A stretch of 64,000 bases of DNA from Sphingomonas sp. LaA6.9 (GTDB lineage Bacteria > Pseudomonadota > Alphaproteobacteria > Sphingomonadales > Sphingomonadaceae): contig NZ_JAKVIO010000024.1 in the NCBI RefSeq assembly GCF_022601895.1, forward strand, positions 1-64,000, in the 5' to 3' direction. The notes under the pieces were generated by a model, which was not told where the DNA came from, did no database searches, and saw only the letters and a program-made list of their open reading frames with translations. A program made the position numbers and the translations under genes. Below, piece after piece: positions 54,166 through 63,800 of this stretch. Position 1 is the stretch's first letter. Every line of letters begins with the position of its first letter.

Positions 54166-55968
54166 ATGCCTCCGATTGCAGACAGTACGCTTCCCACCAC
54201 CGGCTTCGCGCCGCTGAGACGCTTCCTTCCCTATCTCTGGCCCCAGCATGACAATGCGCTGAGGATACGCGTCGTCGTGGCGCTGGCGCTCGTGCTCGTC
54301 GCCAAGGGCGCGACGCTCGCCATGCCCTTCGCCTACAAGGCCGCGGTCGACCGGATGACCCCGGGGATGGAGCCTGCGGTCGCGCTCGCGGTCGCGCTCG
54401 TCGTCGCCTATGCCGCCGCGCGCTTCGGCGGCGTGCTGTTCGACAATCTGCGCAACGCGATCTTCGAACGCGTCGGCCAGGATGCGACGCGGCGCCTGTC
54501 GACCAACGTCTTCGAGCATCTCCACGGCCTGTCGCTGCGCTTCCATCTCGAACGCCGCACCGGGGCGGTGACCAAGGTCGTCGAGCGCGGGACCAAGAGC
54601 ATCGACGTGATGCTCTATTTCCTGCTCTTCAACATCGCGCCGACGGTGATCGAACTGGCGGCGGTCGCGGTGATCTTTCAGGTCAAGTTCGGCTTCGGGC
54701 TCGTCGCGGCGACCTTGCTGATGGTGGTCGCCTATATCTGGTTCACGCGCGCGGTGACCGACTGGCGCGCCAAGCTGCGCGAGCAGATGAACGACCTCGA
54801 CACCGGTGCGGTCGCGCGCGCGGTGGACTCGCTGCTCAACTACGAGACCGTCAAATATTTCAACGCCGAGGCGCTCGAAGCGCAGCGCTATGGCCGCGCG
54901 GTGCAGGCCTATGCCAATGCTGCGGTCAAGAACGAGAGTTCGCTCGCGATCCTCAATGTCGGCCAGTCGCTGATCACCAACCTGATGATGGCGGGCGCGA
55001 TGGCCTATACCGTCTGGGGGTGGAGCACGGGACGCTTCACCACGGGCGATGTCGTGCTCGTCAACACGCTGCTCGCGCAGCTCTTCCGGCCGCTGGATCT
55101 GCTCGGCATGGTCTATCGCACCGTGCGGCAGGGGCTGATCGACATGGATGCGATGTTCTCGCTGGTCGACACCGCCGCCGAGGTCACCGATGCGCCCGGC
55201 GCGACCGTGCTGGTCGTTCCCGAGGGACGCCTCGCCTTCGACAATGTCAGTTTCGCCTATGATCCCGAGCGCCCGATCCTGAAAGGAGTGAGCTTCGAGA
55301 TCGCGCCCGGCGGTACGCTCGCGGTGGTCGGCCCCTCGGGTGCGGGCAAGTCGACGCTCGCGCGCCTGATCTTCCGTTTCTACGATGTCACGGGTGGGCG
55401 TATCCTGATCGACGGGCAGGATATCGCGAAAGTCACGCAGACCTCGCTGCGTGGCGCGATCGGCATCGTCCCGCAGGACACCGTGCTGTTCAACGACACG
55501 ATCGGCTACAATATCGGCTATGGCCGTCAGGGCGCCACGCAGCCCGAGATCGAGGCGGCGGCGAAGGGCGCCTCGATCGCGCATTTCATCGAAAGCCTGC
55601 CCGACGGCTATGACGCAAAGGTCGGCGAGCGCGGCCTGAAGCTCTCGGGTGGCGAAAAGCAGCGCGTCGCGATCGCGCGCACCTTGCTCAAGAACCCGCC
55701 CATTCTGATCCTCGACGAGGCGACCAGCGCGCTCGACAGCCGTACCGAGGCCGAGATCCAGTCGACCCTGAGCACGGTTGCGGCGAAGCGCACGACGATC
55801 GTCATCGCGCACCGGCTGTCGACCGTGGTCGATGCCGACGAGATCGTCGTGCTCGAAGCCGGCCGCGTCGTCGAGCGCGGCACGCATCGCGCACTGCTCC
55901 GCAAGAAGGGGCTCTACGCCGAGATGTGGACGCGGCAGGCTTCCGAGCGCGAGATGGAGGAGGCCTGA
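54166..55968 (+). CDS. Atm1/HMT1-type ABC transporter (fused permease-ATPase)
   Basis: This 600-residue half-transporter has six N-terminal helices (residues 30-330) and an ATPase domain with Walker A GPSGAGKST, signature LSGGEKQR and Walker B ILILDEATSALD. The pattern in the membrane region (RTGAVTKVVERGTKSID, LNYETVKYFNAE) is that of the Atm1/ABCB7 group, which exports glutathione-related or sulfur compounds and helps metal tolerance. A dispersed hairpin follows. Confidence 0.93.
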   Translation: MPPIADSTLPTTGFAPLRRFLPYLWPQHDNALRIRVVVALALVLVAKGATLAMPFAYKAAVDRMTPGMEPAVALAVALVVAYAAARFGGVLFDNLRNAIFERVGQDATRRLSTNVFEHLHGLSLRFHLERRTGAVTKVVERGTKSIDVMLYFLLFNIAPTVIELAAVAVIFQVKFGFGLVAATLLMVVAYIWFTRAVTDWRAKLREQMNDLDTGAVARAVDSLLNYETVKYFNAEALEAQRYGRAVQAYANAAVKNESSLAILNVGQSLITNLMMAGAMAYTVWGWSTGRFTTGDVVLVNTLLAQLFRPLDLLGMVYRTVRQGLIDMDAMFSLVDTAAEVTDAPGATVLVVPEGRLAFDNVSFAYDPERPILKGVSFEIAPGGTLAVVGPSGAGKSTLARLIFRFYDVTGGRILIDGQDIAKVTQTSLRGAIGIVPQDTVLFNDTIGYNIGYGRQGATQPEIEAAAKGASIAHFIESLPDGYDAKVGERGLKLSGGEKQRVAIARTLLKNPPILILDEATSALDSRTEAEIQSTLSTVAAKRTTIVIAHRLSTVVDADEIVVLEAGRVVERGTHRALLRKKGLYAEMWTRQASEREMEEA

Positions 55969-55974
55969 GCGAAA

Positions 55975-55990
55975 GGGCTTCGACAAGCCC
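55975..55990 (+). repeat. Short dispersed hairpin between the ABC and recQ genes
   Basis: GGGCTT-CGAC-AAGCCC forms a perfect 6-bp stem in the 45-bp gap between the two genes. The surrounding words (GAGCGAAAGGGCTTCGACAA) resemble palindromic repeats often found dispersed in proteobacterial genomes. Confidence 0.5.
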
Positions 55991-56013
55991 GGCCCAGGGG
56001 CTATGGGATCGCG

Positions 56014-57771
56014 ATGAATTCCCCCGAAGCCATACTTCACCAGACCTTCGGCTTTCCCGCGTTTCGCGGCGTGCAGCGTCAGGTGGTCGATCGCGTGCTC
56101 GGCGGCGCGCGGACGCTCGCGGTGATGCCGACGGGGGCGGGCAAGTCGCTGTGCTACCAGTTGCCCGCGCTTGCGCTCGAGGGGACGTGCATCGTCGTCT
56201 CGCCGCTGATCGCGCTGATGCATGACCAGTTGCGCGCGGCGACCGCGGTGGGGATCCGCGCGGCGACGCTGACCTCGGTCGATGACAATCGCGCCGAGAC
56301 GCTCGCGCGATTCCGGAACGGCGAGCTCGACCTGCTCTATGTCGCGCCCGAGCGCGCCTCGGGGGAGGGGTTTCGCAGCCTGCTGCGCCAGTCGAGGATC
56401 GCGCTGTTCGCGATCGACGAGGCGCATTGCGTCTCCGAATGGGGACATGACTTCCGCCCCGACTACCGGCTGCTCCGGCCGATGCTCGACGATTTTCCGG
56501 AGGTGCCGCGGCTCGCGCTGACCGCCACCGCCGATGCGCACACGCGCGCTGACATCCTCGTCCAGCTCGGCATTCCCGAGGACGGGCTGATCGTCGCGGG
56601 CTTCGACCGCGAGAATATCCGCTATGCGATGACGCCGCGGCAGGGGCTGCGCCAGCAGCTCGCCGCGATTGTGGCGGCCGAGCCGGGCCCGGGGATCGTC
56701 TATGCGCCGACGCGCAGCGGAACCGAGCGGATCGCCGAGATGCTGGGCGGCACCGGACGGCCCGTGCGCATCTATCATGCCGGGCTGTCGGCGCAGGAAC
56801 GCGCGCGCAACCAGCATGATTTCGTGGCCTCCGAAGATATGGTGATGGTCGCGACGATCGCCTTCGGCATGGGGATCGACAAGCCCGATGTCCGCTTCGT
56901 CGCGCACGCCGCGATGCCCAAATCGATCGAGGCCTATTATCAGGAGACGGGTCGTGCGGGGCGCGACGGCGAGCCCGCGCAGGCGCACCTTTTCTGGGGC
57001 GCCGAGGATTTCGTGCGCCAGCGCCAGCGCATCGACGAGATGGAGCCCGAGCGCCAGCCCGGCGAGCGCACGCGGCTCGCGGCACTTGGCGCATTGGTCG
57101 AGACCGCGGGGTGCCGTCGCCACATATTGCTCCGCCATTTCGGCGAGCAGCCCCCCGAACGCTGCGGCAATTGCGACCATTGCCTGACGCCCCCCAATGC
57201 GATCGACGCCACCGAGACCGCGCGCAAGTTCCTCTCGGCGGTCTATCGCACGGGGCAGAGCTTCGGCGCCGGGCATATCGAGGCGGTGCTGACGGGCCAG
57301 TCGAACGACAAGGTGCGCCAGCGCGGACATGACGCGCTTTCGGTCTTCGGCATCGTCGACGGCGAGGAGGTGGCGCTGATCAAGCCCGTCTCGCGCGCGC
57401 TCCTCGTCCGTGATGCGCTCAGGACCAACGAGCATGGCGGGCTTGAGCTTGGCCCGGAGGCGCGCTCGGTGCTCAAGGGCGACGCATCGGTGCGGCTGGT
57501 GCTGCCGCCGCGGCGCGAACGGCGCAAGCGCTATGCGGAGGCCAATCCCGTGGGCGATCCATTGTTCGAGGCGCTGCGCACGAAGCGTCGCGAGCTCGCG
57601 CAGGAGGCGGATGTGCCGCCCTATGTGATCTTCCACGATTCGACCCTGCGCGAGATCGCGCAGGTCCGCCCGCGCAATCTTGACGAGATGGCGGGCATCT
57701 CGGGCATCGGGCTCCGCAAGCTCGAGGCCTATGGCGAGGCTTTTGTCGAGGTGGTGCTCGAGGCGGGGTAA
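56014..57771 (+). CDS. recQ: ATP-dependent DNA helicase RecQ
   Basis: The 585-residue 3'-5' helicase has Walker A (PTGAGKSLCYQLP), DEAH box (IDEAHCVSEWGHDFRPDY), helicase motif VI (YYQETGRAGRDG), the RecQ zinc site (RCGNCDHC) and a C-terminal HRDC domain (DSTLREIAQVRPRNLDEMA). The protein acts in recombination and replication-fork repair. Confidence 0.96.
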   Translation: MNSPEAILHQTFGFPAFRGVQRQVVDRVLGGARTLAVMPTGAGKSLCYQLPALALEGTCIVVSPLIALMHDQLRAATAVGIRAATLTSVDDNRAETLARFRNGELDLLYVAPERASGEGFRSLLRQSRIALFAIDEAHCVSEWGHDFRPDYRLLRPMLDDFPEVPRLALTATADAHTRADILVQLGIPEDGLIVAGFDRENIRYAMTPRQGLRQQLAAIVAAEPGPGIVYAPTRSGTERIAEMLGGTGRPVRIYHAGLSAQERARNQHDFVASEDMVMVATIAFGMGIDKPDVRFVAHAAMPKSIEAYYQETGRAGRDGEPAQAHLFWGAEDFVRQRQRIDEMEPERQPGERTRLAALGALVETAGCRRHILLRHFGEQPPERCGNCDHCLTPPNAIDATETARKFLSAVYRTGQSFGAGHIEAVLTGQSNDKVRQRGHDALSVFGIVDGEEVALIKPVSRALLVRDALRTNEHGGLELGPEARSVLKGDASVRLVLPPRRERRKRYAEANPVGDPLFEALRTKRRELAQEADVPPYVIFHDSTLREIAQVRPRNLDEMAGISGIGLRKLEAYGEAFVEVVLEAG

Positions 57772-57807
57772 GGCGTTCGTACATCGCGCAATAAATCGGC
57801 ATCACAT

Positions 57808-57925
57808 GTCCGCTCATCCTGAGGAGGGGCTGAGCGAAGGCGAAGACCCGTCTCGAAGGACTGGCTCGGTGCGTCCTTCGAGACGCCGTTTCGCCGGCCT
57901 CAACGGCTCCTCAGGATGAGCGGAC
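57808..57925. repeat. REP-like element with nested inverted repeats
   Basis: A perfect 19-bp inverted repeat (GTCCGCTCATCCTGAGGAG at 57808-57826, complement at 57907-57925) encloses a perfect 12-bp inverted repeat (57850-57861 and 57873-57884). The folded RNA would be a long branched hairpin. Such 100-120-bp elements are typical of dispersed repeats in this group; this one lies between recQ and a small gene on the other strand. Confidence 0.85.
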
Positions 57926-57945
57926 CTGCTCAGGCGCGTGATGCC

Positions 57946-58149
57946 CTACCCCCCGATCAGGTCGAGATAGGCGACCACGTCATTGTCGGTCGCGATGAAC
58001 AGCCCGTCCTGCACCTCGGCCGGCTGCCGCGCGGCGATGTCGAGCGCTTCGGACAAGGGGCCGTAGAACAGTGTCGTCGCGGCACCGCCCTCTGCCTCGG
58101 CGTCGAGATGATAGAGCCGGACGGATATGCTGTCGGAGACGGTTCGCAT
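57946..58149 (-). CDS. Small conserved-looking hypothetical protein
   Basis: The 67-residue reading frame (MRTVSDSISVRLYHLDAEAE to YLDLIGG) has a balanced composition and a compact alpha/beta pattern. It lies downstream of the pyrophosphatase gene on the same strand, after a strong terminator. I do not recognise a family. Confidence 0.6.
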   Translation of the reverse strand: MRTVSDSISVRLYHLDAEAEGGAATTLFYGPLSEALDIAARQPAEVQDGLFIATDNDVVAYLDLIGG

Positions 58150-58167
58150 GGACGGGGACTCAAGACG

Positions 58168-58228
58168 AAAAATCCCGCGCCGGCAAGCCGGGCCGTTCAG
58201 GCTTCCGGCCCGCCAGCGCGGGATTTTT
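58168..58228. terminator. Bidirectional-type terminator after ppa
   Basis: AAAAATCCCGCGC (58168-58180) pairs with its complement at 58216-58228, giving a GC-rich stem with A-run and T-run flanks. It follows the ppa stop codon by 15 bp on the minus strand and precedes the small hypothetical gene. Confidence 0.85.
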
Positions 58229-58243
58229 GAAACGGCTGTAGCT

Positions 58244-58771
58244 TTACGCCTTGGCGCGCTCGATGGCCTCGATCAGCACCTTGCGCGCGTCGTCCGCATT
58301 GCCCCAGGTGCCGACGCGGACCCACTTTTCGGACTCGAGGTCCTTATAGTGGGTGAAGAAATGTTCGATCTGCGCCATCACGATCGAGGGCAGGTCGTCC
58401 TTCTCGCCGACATCGGTGTAATAGGGGAAGGTCTTGTCTACGGGGACGGTCAGCAGCTTTTCGTCGCCGCCCGCCTCGTCTTCCAGATACAGCACCGCGA
58501 TCGGACGGACCTTCACCACCGAACCGGGGATGAAGGGCGAGCGCGCGACGACGAGTGCGTCGAGCGGGTCGCCGTCGGGCGACAATGTGTGCGGGATGAA
58601 GCCGTAGTTCGCGGGATAGCGCATCGGCGTGTGCAGGATGCGATCGACGAACAGCGCGCCCGACTTCTTGTCGAACTCGTATTTCACGGGTTCGCCGCCG
58701 ACGGGCACTTCGATGATGACGTTGATGCTCTCGGGCGGGTTGTCCCCGACCGGGATAAGGTCGATATTCAA
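58244..58771 (-). CDS. ppa: Inorganic pyrophosphatase (class I)
   Basis: The 175-residue enzyme hydrolyses pyrophosphate. The family signature with metal aspartates is present (SPDGDPLDALVV, plus YEFDKKSG near the start). The start codon is TTG at 58771, which overlaps the M61 peptidase stop (TTGA), so translation is coupled. No better ATG fits the conserved N-terminus NIDLIPVG. Confidence 0.97.
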   Translation of the reverse strand: MNIDLIPVGDNPPESINVIIEVPVGGEPVKYEFDKKSGALFVDRILHTPMRYPANYGFIPHTLSPDGDPLDALVVARSPFIPGSVVKVRPIAVLYLEDEAGGDEKLLTVPVDKTFPYYTDVGEKDDLPSIVMAQIEHFFTHYKDLESEKWVRVGTWGNADDARKVLIEAIERAKA

Positions 58772-60678
58772 GGTTTAGGCTCCAGAAGACGGTCGAGAGT
58801 CGCCGCGCCGTTACCCGCTTTTTCGAGCCTTGGATAGCGCAGACCGCCCGAATACGCGATTTCGACATCGCGATAGCGATCACCCGACTGGATCAGGAGC
58901 CGAACCGGCGTCTTGCCGCTCCTGGCGGCGGTGATCGCTTCCTTGATCCGGTCGTCGGAATAGGCATTGCCCGCGACCGCGACGATCTTGTCGCTGACGC
59001 GCAGTCCCGCGTTGAAGGCGGGTCCGTCCCACATCACCTGGCTCACCTCGCCGCTGTTCTTGACGGTGAGCCCCAATGAGAAGCTCAGGTCGCTGTTCTT
59101 GGCGCGGCGCTCGCCATCGGTGATGAAGCTGCTCGGTTCCTCGGTATAGACGAGGCGATAGCCGGCATCGGTCAGTCCCTTGAGCGGGGCGCCCCCCGCG
59201 TTCTCGGTCACGCGCTGCGTGAGGAAGCTCGTCCAGTCATATGCGACGACGCCGTTCAGCGCAGCGGCGACAGCGTTGAAGTCATAGGTGCTGACACCCC
59301 AGTCGCCGTCGCGGCCGCCGAAGAAGCTGCGCGCGAAATCGTCGATCGACTTGCTGCCGCCCGAAAGCCTGCGGATGATCGTGTCCGCCTCGAGCCAGAC
59401 GAGCATGCCGCCATTGTAATAGTCTTCCGAACGCTGCCAGCTCGTCCAGCCCTTGGGTTTGCGCGGGGTGATGACGGGATCGTTCGTCGTGTCGCCCAGC
59501 GGGCGCCATTGCAGCCCTGCGCGATTGTCGAGTGTGGCGGCGATTGCGGCGAGCGCGTCGAGCGTTTCCTGTTTCGAGAACAGCCCCGAGCGCGCGCCGA
59601 GCACATAGCCCCAGAACTGCGTCTGCCCCTCATAGACCCAGAGCAGGTCGTTGTTCATCGGTGTGCGGAAATCGGGCGTCCAGTTGCCCGCGGGGCGGCG
59701 ATGCTTGCCGTTCCAGCTATGCGTCAGCTCGTGCGGCAGCAGGTTGCGGCGACCGGGGCCCTTGTCCCATTCGGTGAAATATTCGGGGTTCACGCCGTTT
59801 TCGGACGAACGGTGATGTTCGAGCCCGATTCCGCCCATTTCGTCGGTGAGCGCGAGCAGGAACTCATATTTGTCATAGTGCTGGACGCCGAACAGCTTGA
59901 CCGCCTGCTCGACGAGGCGGCGGTGTGCCGCGATATGCTCGGGCTTTGCGGCGAGATATTTCGCCTCGTCGGCAACGATGTTGAGCCGGACGCGATCCGT
60001 GAGCTGTTCCTGTCGGAAATGCCTGCCGGCGAAGACGGGCGAATCGATCAGCGTTTCATAGTCGGTCGCCTGATAGCTGTAGGTCGAGCCATTCGCGGTT
60101 GCGGGCAGGCCGGATGCCGCCTTCCAGCCATCGGGATATTTCACGGTCGCCTTCACGGGGATACGCCGTGTGAAATAGCCCGCAGGGTAGAGCGAGACCT
60201 GCTCGAACTGCAGGTTCATCATTGCGGGCGTGATGACGATGCGCCCCTGGTCCTCATCGGTCGCGGAGACGAAGTCGAAGCTGAGGTCGAGCCGCGCAGC
60301 GCCTGCTGGCACGTCGATATGGAAGGCATAGACGTCCAGATTGTCGCGCCGCCAGGGGAGCAGCTTGCCGCCCGCCATGACCTTGAGGCCCGCGAGCTTT
60401 TCGACCTCGCCGCGCGGCGCGTGCTTGCCGGGCAGCCATTTGGAAAAGAGCAGCGTCATCGGCCCCGGCTTTGCGACGGGGATCGTCTGCTTCACGCGGT
60501 AGATGGCGCGCTGGACATCGGTCGCGTCGATGTCGAGCGTCATCGTTCCCGGATAGGGCGCATCCACGGGCGCTGCGATCGTGTCGGTCAGCGGCGCGGG
60601 CTGTGACAGGCTGTTCTGGGCGAAGGCGGATGTGGAGGCGAGCAGCAGCGGCAGGGCAATCAGGCGTGCGAACATCAA
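58768..60678 (-). CDS. M61-family metallopeptidase with PDZ domain
   Basis: The 636-residue exported peptidase has a signal peptide (to AFAQ), an N-terminal beta domain, the zinc site HELTHSWNGK (HExxH) followed by a downstream glutamate in YEGQTQFWG, and a C-terminal PDZ-like domain (about 530-610). M61 enzymes are glycyl aminopeptidases. Its stop overlaps the ppa start. Confidence 0.92.
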   Translation of the reverse strand: MMFARLIALPLLLASTSAFAQNSLSQPAPLTDTIAAPVDAPYPGTMTLDIDATDVQRAIYRVKQTIPVAKPGPMTLLFSKWLPGKHAPRGEVEKLAGLKVMAGGKLLPWRRDNLDVYAFHIDVPAGAARLDLSFDFVSATDEDQGRIVITPAMMNLQFEQVSLYPAGYFTRRIPVKATVKYPDGWKAASGLPATANGSTYSYQATDYETLIDSPVFAGRHFRQEQLTDRVRLNIVADEAKYLAAKPEHIAAHRRLVEQAVKLFGVQHYDKYEFLLALTDEMGGIGLEHHRSSENGVNPEYFTEWDKGPGRRNLLPHELTHSWNGKHRRPAGNWTPDFRTPMNNDLLWVYEGQTQFWGYVLGARSGLFSKQETLDALAAIAATLDNRAGLQWRPLGDTTNDPVITPRKPKGWTSWQRSEDYYNGGMLVWLEADTIIRRLSGGSKSIDDFARSFFGGRDGDWGVSTYDFNAVAAALNGVVAYDWTSFLTQRVTENAGGAPLKGLTDAGYRLVYTEEPSSFITDGERRAKNSDLSFSLGLTVKNSGEVSQVMWDGPAFNAGLRVSDKIVAVAGNAYSDDRIKEAITAARSGKTPVRLLIQSGDRYRDVEIAYSGGLRYPRLEKAGNGAATLDRLLEPKP

Positions 60679-60766
60679 GCGGAAGGTCCCTTTGGAGAAT
60701 GCGACAGTGTCTCATCTTTCTTGGGCGATCGGCGCGCCGGGGTCCACCCCTTGCGCGTCGAATGGT

Positions 60767-61426
60767 TCAGACGCCGCCCAGAGTGTTTATGACGAACGCC
60801 AATATGCCGATATTGAAGACGAACGCCGCCATGCTGTGGAGCAGGACGATCCGGCGCATATGCCCGTCGGCGATCGTGACGTCGGATGTCTGGAAGGTCA
60901 TCCCGAGCGTGAAGCTGAAATAGAAAAAATCCCAATAGTCGGGGGTGTCGTCTCCCGGAAATTCGAGCCCGCCGCGATCATCCCCCGATTCGGGCAGGTA
61001 ATAGAGATGCGCATAGTGGAGCGCGAAGACGGTATTGGCGAAAAGCCAGGCGGCCGCCAGCGACACGATCACCAGCAGCGTCGCCACAAGGCCGGGTGCT
61101 TCGGGCGGGCGCAGCAAGGATGCGATGGTCACCAGGATCGCAACCGCGACGACGACGGTGATGACGAGCATCAGCAGTCGGTTCGCGTCGTTCGCCGCGG
61201 CGTGACTGCGAATCATGTCGGCGTCGCCCCGCCTCAGCAGCGTCGCGGCCGCGATGAGGAAGCACAGCGCCGCGCAGTCGAACGCCGCAAGCAGCGCCAG
61301 CCGCCATGCGGACGGAGCAAACAGGTCAAGTGTGATCGGGGTCGCCAAAGCCAGTACGACGAGGAACAGCAGGAAGCGCGGCGGCGCTATCCGATTGCCC
61401 ACACCCCTGCGTTCCGGCTGCGTCAT
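60767..61426 (-). CDS. DUF1345 membrane protein
   Basis: The 219-residue protein has five to six predicted helices and the DUF1345 signature DYWDFFYFSFTLGMTFQTSD. Its function is unknown. It is divergent from hisS across a 50-bp gap. Confidence 0.9.
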   Translation of the reverse strand: MTQPERRGVGNRIAPPRFLLFLVVLALATPITLDLFAPSAWRLALLAAFDCAALCFLIAAATLLRRGDADMIRSHAAANDANRLLMLVITVVVAVAILVTIASLLRPPEAPGLVATLLVIVSLAAAWLFANTVFALHYAHLYYLPESGDDRGGLEFPGDDTPDYWDFFYFSFTLGMTFQTSDVTIADGHMRRIVLLHSMAAFVFNIGILAFVINTLGGV

Positions 61427-61476
61427 GATGCGGACGCTAGCGATTTTGAAAACTCTCTACTAGAGAGCGCAGCATT

Positions 61477-62724
61477 ATGGCTGGACAGACCCCAAATCGC
61501 ATCCGTGGAACGCAGGACATGCTGGGTGAGGCGCAGCGCGCCTTCCAGCATGTGATCGATACGTTCGATCGTGTGCGCGGGCTCTATGGCTTCCAGCGCG
61601 TAGAGATTCCGATCTTCGAGGCGACCGCGGTGTTCGCGCGTTCGATCGGCGAGACCACCGATGTCGTCTCCAAGGAGATGTACACCTTTCCCGACCGCGG
61701 CGGGGATTCGCTGACGCTGCGCCCCGAATTCACCGCGGGCATCTGCCGCGCCTATCTGACCGAGGGCTGGCAGCAATTCGCGCCGATCAAGCTCGCGGCG
61801 TCGGGGCCCGTGTTCCGCTACGAACGCCCGCAAAAAGGGCGCTATCGCCAGTTCCACCAGATCGACGCCGAGATCATCGGCGCCGCCGAGCCGCAGGCCG
61901 ATGTCGAGCTGCTCGTTCTTGCCGACCAGTTGCTGCGCGAACTCGGAATTTCAGACGAGGTGACGCTGCAGCTCAACACGCTGGGCGATGCGCCGACGCG
62001 CGATGCATGGCGGACCGCGCTGGTCGCGCATTTCGAGAAGTATCGCGGCGAACTGTCCGAGGACAGCCTCGACCGGCTGACACGCAATCCGCTGCGCATC
62101 CTCGACAGCAAGGATCCGCGCGATCGCCCGATCGCCGACAGCGCGCCGGGGATCGACCAGTTCCTTACGCAAGAGGCCGCGGCTTTCTTTGCGCAGGTGA
62201 CTTCGGGGCTTGATGCTGCCGGGGTGAAATGGACGCGCAACGAGACGCTGGTGCGCGGGCTCGATTATTATCGCCACACCGCCTTCGAGTTCGTGACCGA
62301 CCGGCTGGGGGCGCAGGGCACTGTGCTCGCGGGCGGGCGCTATGACGGATTGATCGGCTCGCTCGGTGGTCCCGAGACGCCGGGCGTGGGCTGGGCCGCG
62401 GGGATCGAACGGCTGGCGATGCTCGCGGGCGCGCCGCAGGGCGAGGGGCCGCAGGTCGCGTTGATCCCGATGGGCGCTGCAGCCGAAGCCGCAGCACAGG
62501 GCATCGTCGCGACGCTGCGCCGCGCGGGCGTATCGGCGGACATGGCGTATCGCGGCAACATGAAGAAGCGGATGCAGAAGGCGAATGCCGCGGGCGCACG
62601 GTTTGCCGTGATCCTGGGGGACGACGAACTCGCCAAGGGCGTTGCTGCGGTGAAGGACCTTGGCTCGGGCGCGCAATCCGAAGTGTCGCTCGACACGCTG
62701 GTGGAAGCGGTTCGCGCGGCATGA
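61477..62724 (+). CDS. hisS: Histidyl-tRNA synthetase
   Basis: The 415-residue class II synthetase has motif 2 ([19 protein letters not shown]), the His-specific [14 protein letters not shown] and AGGRYDGLI motifs, and a C-terminal anticodon-binding domain. It charges tRNA-His. Its stop overlaps the prfA start (ATGA). Confidence 0.97.
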   Translation: MAGQTPNRIRGTQDMLGEAQRAFQHVIDTFDRVRGLYGFQRVEIPIFEATAVFARSIGETTDVVSKEMYTFPDRGGDSLTLRPEFTAGICRAYLTEGWQQFAPIKLAASGPVFRYERPQKGRYRQFHQIDAEIIGAAEPQADVELLVLADQLLRELGISDEVTLQLNTLGDAPTRDAWRTALVAHFEKYRGELSEDSLDRLTRNPLRILDSKDPRDRPIADSAPGIDQFLTQEAAAFFAQVTSGLDAAGVKWTRNETLVRGLDYYRHTAFEFVTDRLGAQGTVLAGGRYDGLIGSLGGPETPGVGWAAGIERLAMLAGAPQGEGPQVALIPMGAAAEAAAQGIVATLRRAGVSADMAYRGNMKKRMQKANAAGARFAVILGDDELAKGVAAVKDLGSGAQSEVSLDTLVEAVRAA

Positions 62725-63800
62725 TCTCGATCTCGGCGGACCGCATCGCCGCGATTGAGGCGCGGCGCGACGAGCTTCAGGCGATGATGACGCGCAGCGA
62801 TCTCGCGCCCGAACATTTCGTCGCTCTGTCCAAGGAATATGCGGAGATCGAGCCGGTCGCCGTTGCCGCGGGCGAGGTCCGCCGGTTGCGTGCCGAGCTC
62901 GATGTCCTTTCGGGACTCGTCTCCGACAGCGGGGCCGAGCCGGAAATCCGCGAAATGGCGGTCGAGGAAGTCGCGACGATCCGCGACAAGCTCCCCCAGG
63001 CCGAGCGCGACCTCGCGATCCGGCTGCTGCCCAAGGACGCCGCTGACGACAAGCCCGCGATGCTCGAGATCCGCGCAGGCACTGGCGGCGACGAGGCGGC
63101 GCTTTTCGCGGGCGACCTGTTCCGCATGTATTCGCGCTATGCCGAAGGGCAGGGCTGGCGTGTCGAGCTGATGTCGGCGAGCCCGTCGGACGTTGGCGGC
63201 TACAAGGAGGTCATCGCCAGCCTGACCGGACAGGGCGTGTTCGCCAAACTCAAGTTCGAAAGCGGGGTGCACCGTGTGCAACGCGTGCCCGTCACCGAAA
63301 GCGGCGGACGCATCCACACCTCGGCCGCGACGGTGGCGGTGCTGCCCGAGCCCGAGGAAGTCGACGTCCATATCGACGAGAAGGATCTGCGCATCGACGT
63401 CTTCCGTTCGTCGGGTGCGGGCGGCCAGCACGTCAACACCACCGACAGCGCGGTGCGCATCACGCACCTGCCCACGGGGATCGTCGTCAGCCAGCAGGAC
63501 GAGAAATCGCAACACAAGAACAAGGCCAAGGCGATGAAGGTGCTGCGCGCACGGCTCTATGAAGCCGAGCGCGAGCGCGTCGCCAGCGCGCATGCGGGCG
63601 CGCGCAAGTCGATGGTCGGATCGGGCGACCGTTCGGAGCGGATCCGGACCTATAATTTTCCGCAAGGTCGCGTGACCGATCACCGCATCAACATGACGCT
63701 CCACCGACTGCCCGAAATTCTCGAGGGCCAGCTCGACGAACTCGTCTCCGCGCTGGTTGCCGAGGACGAGGCCGAGCGGCTGGCGAATCTGGATGGATAA
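62721..63800 (+). CDS. prfA: Peptide chain release factor 1
   Basis: The 359-residue factor ends translation at UAA and UAG codons. It has the GGQ motif (234-236), methylated by PrmC, and the RF1 stop-recognition tripeptide PVT at 190-192. It overlaps hisS by 4 bp and prmC by 8 bp. Confidence 0.97.
   Translation: MISISADRIAAIEARRDELQAMMTRSDLAPEHFVALSKEYAEIEPVAVAAGEVRRLRAELDVLSGLVSDSGAEPEIREMAVEEVATIRDKLPQAERDLAIRLLPKDAADDKPAMLEIRAGTGGDEAALFAGDLFRMYSRYAEGQGWRVELMSASPSDVGGYKEVIASLTGQGVFAKLKFESGVHRVQRVPVTESGGRIHTSAATVAVLPEPEEVDVHIDEKDLRIDVFRSSGAGGQHVNTTDSAVRITHLPTGIVVSQQDEKSQHKNKAKAMKVLRARLYEAERERVASAHAGARKSMVGSGDRSERIRTYNFPQGRVTDHRINMTLHRLPEILEGQLDELVSALVAEDEAERLANLDG

Noticed and set aside
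54079-57636. Minus-strand open frame of 1185 codons
   Set aside because: It is antisense to the well-supported ABC transporter and recQ genes; its arginine- and aspartate-rich sequence is a typical shadow of GC-rich coding DNA.
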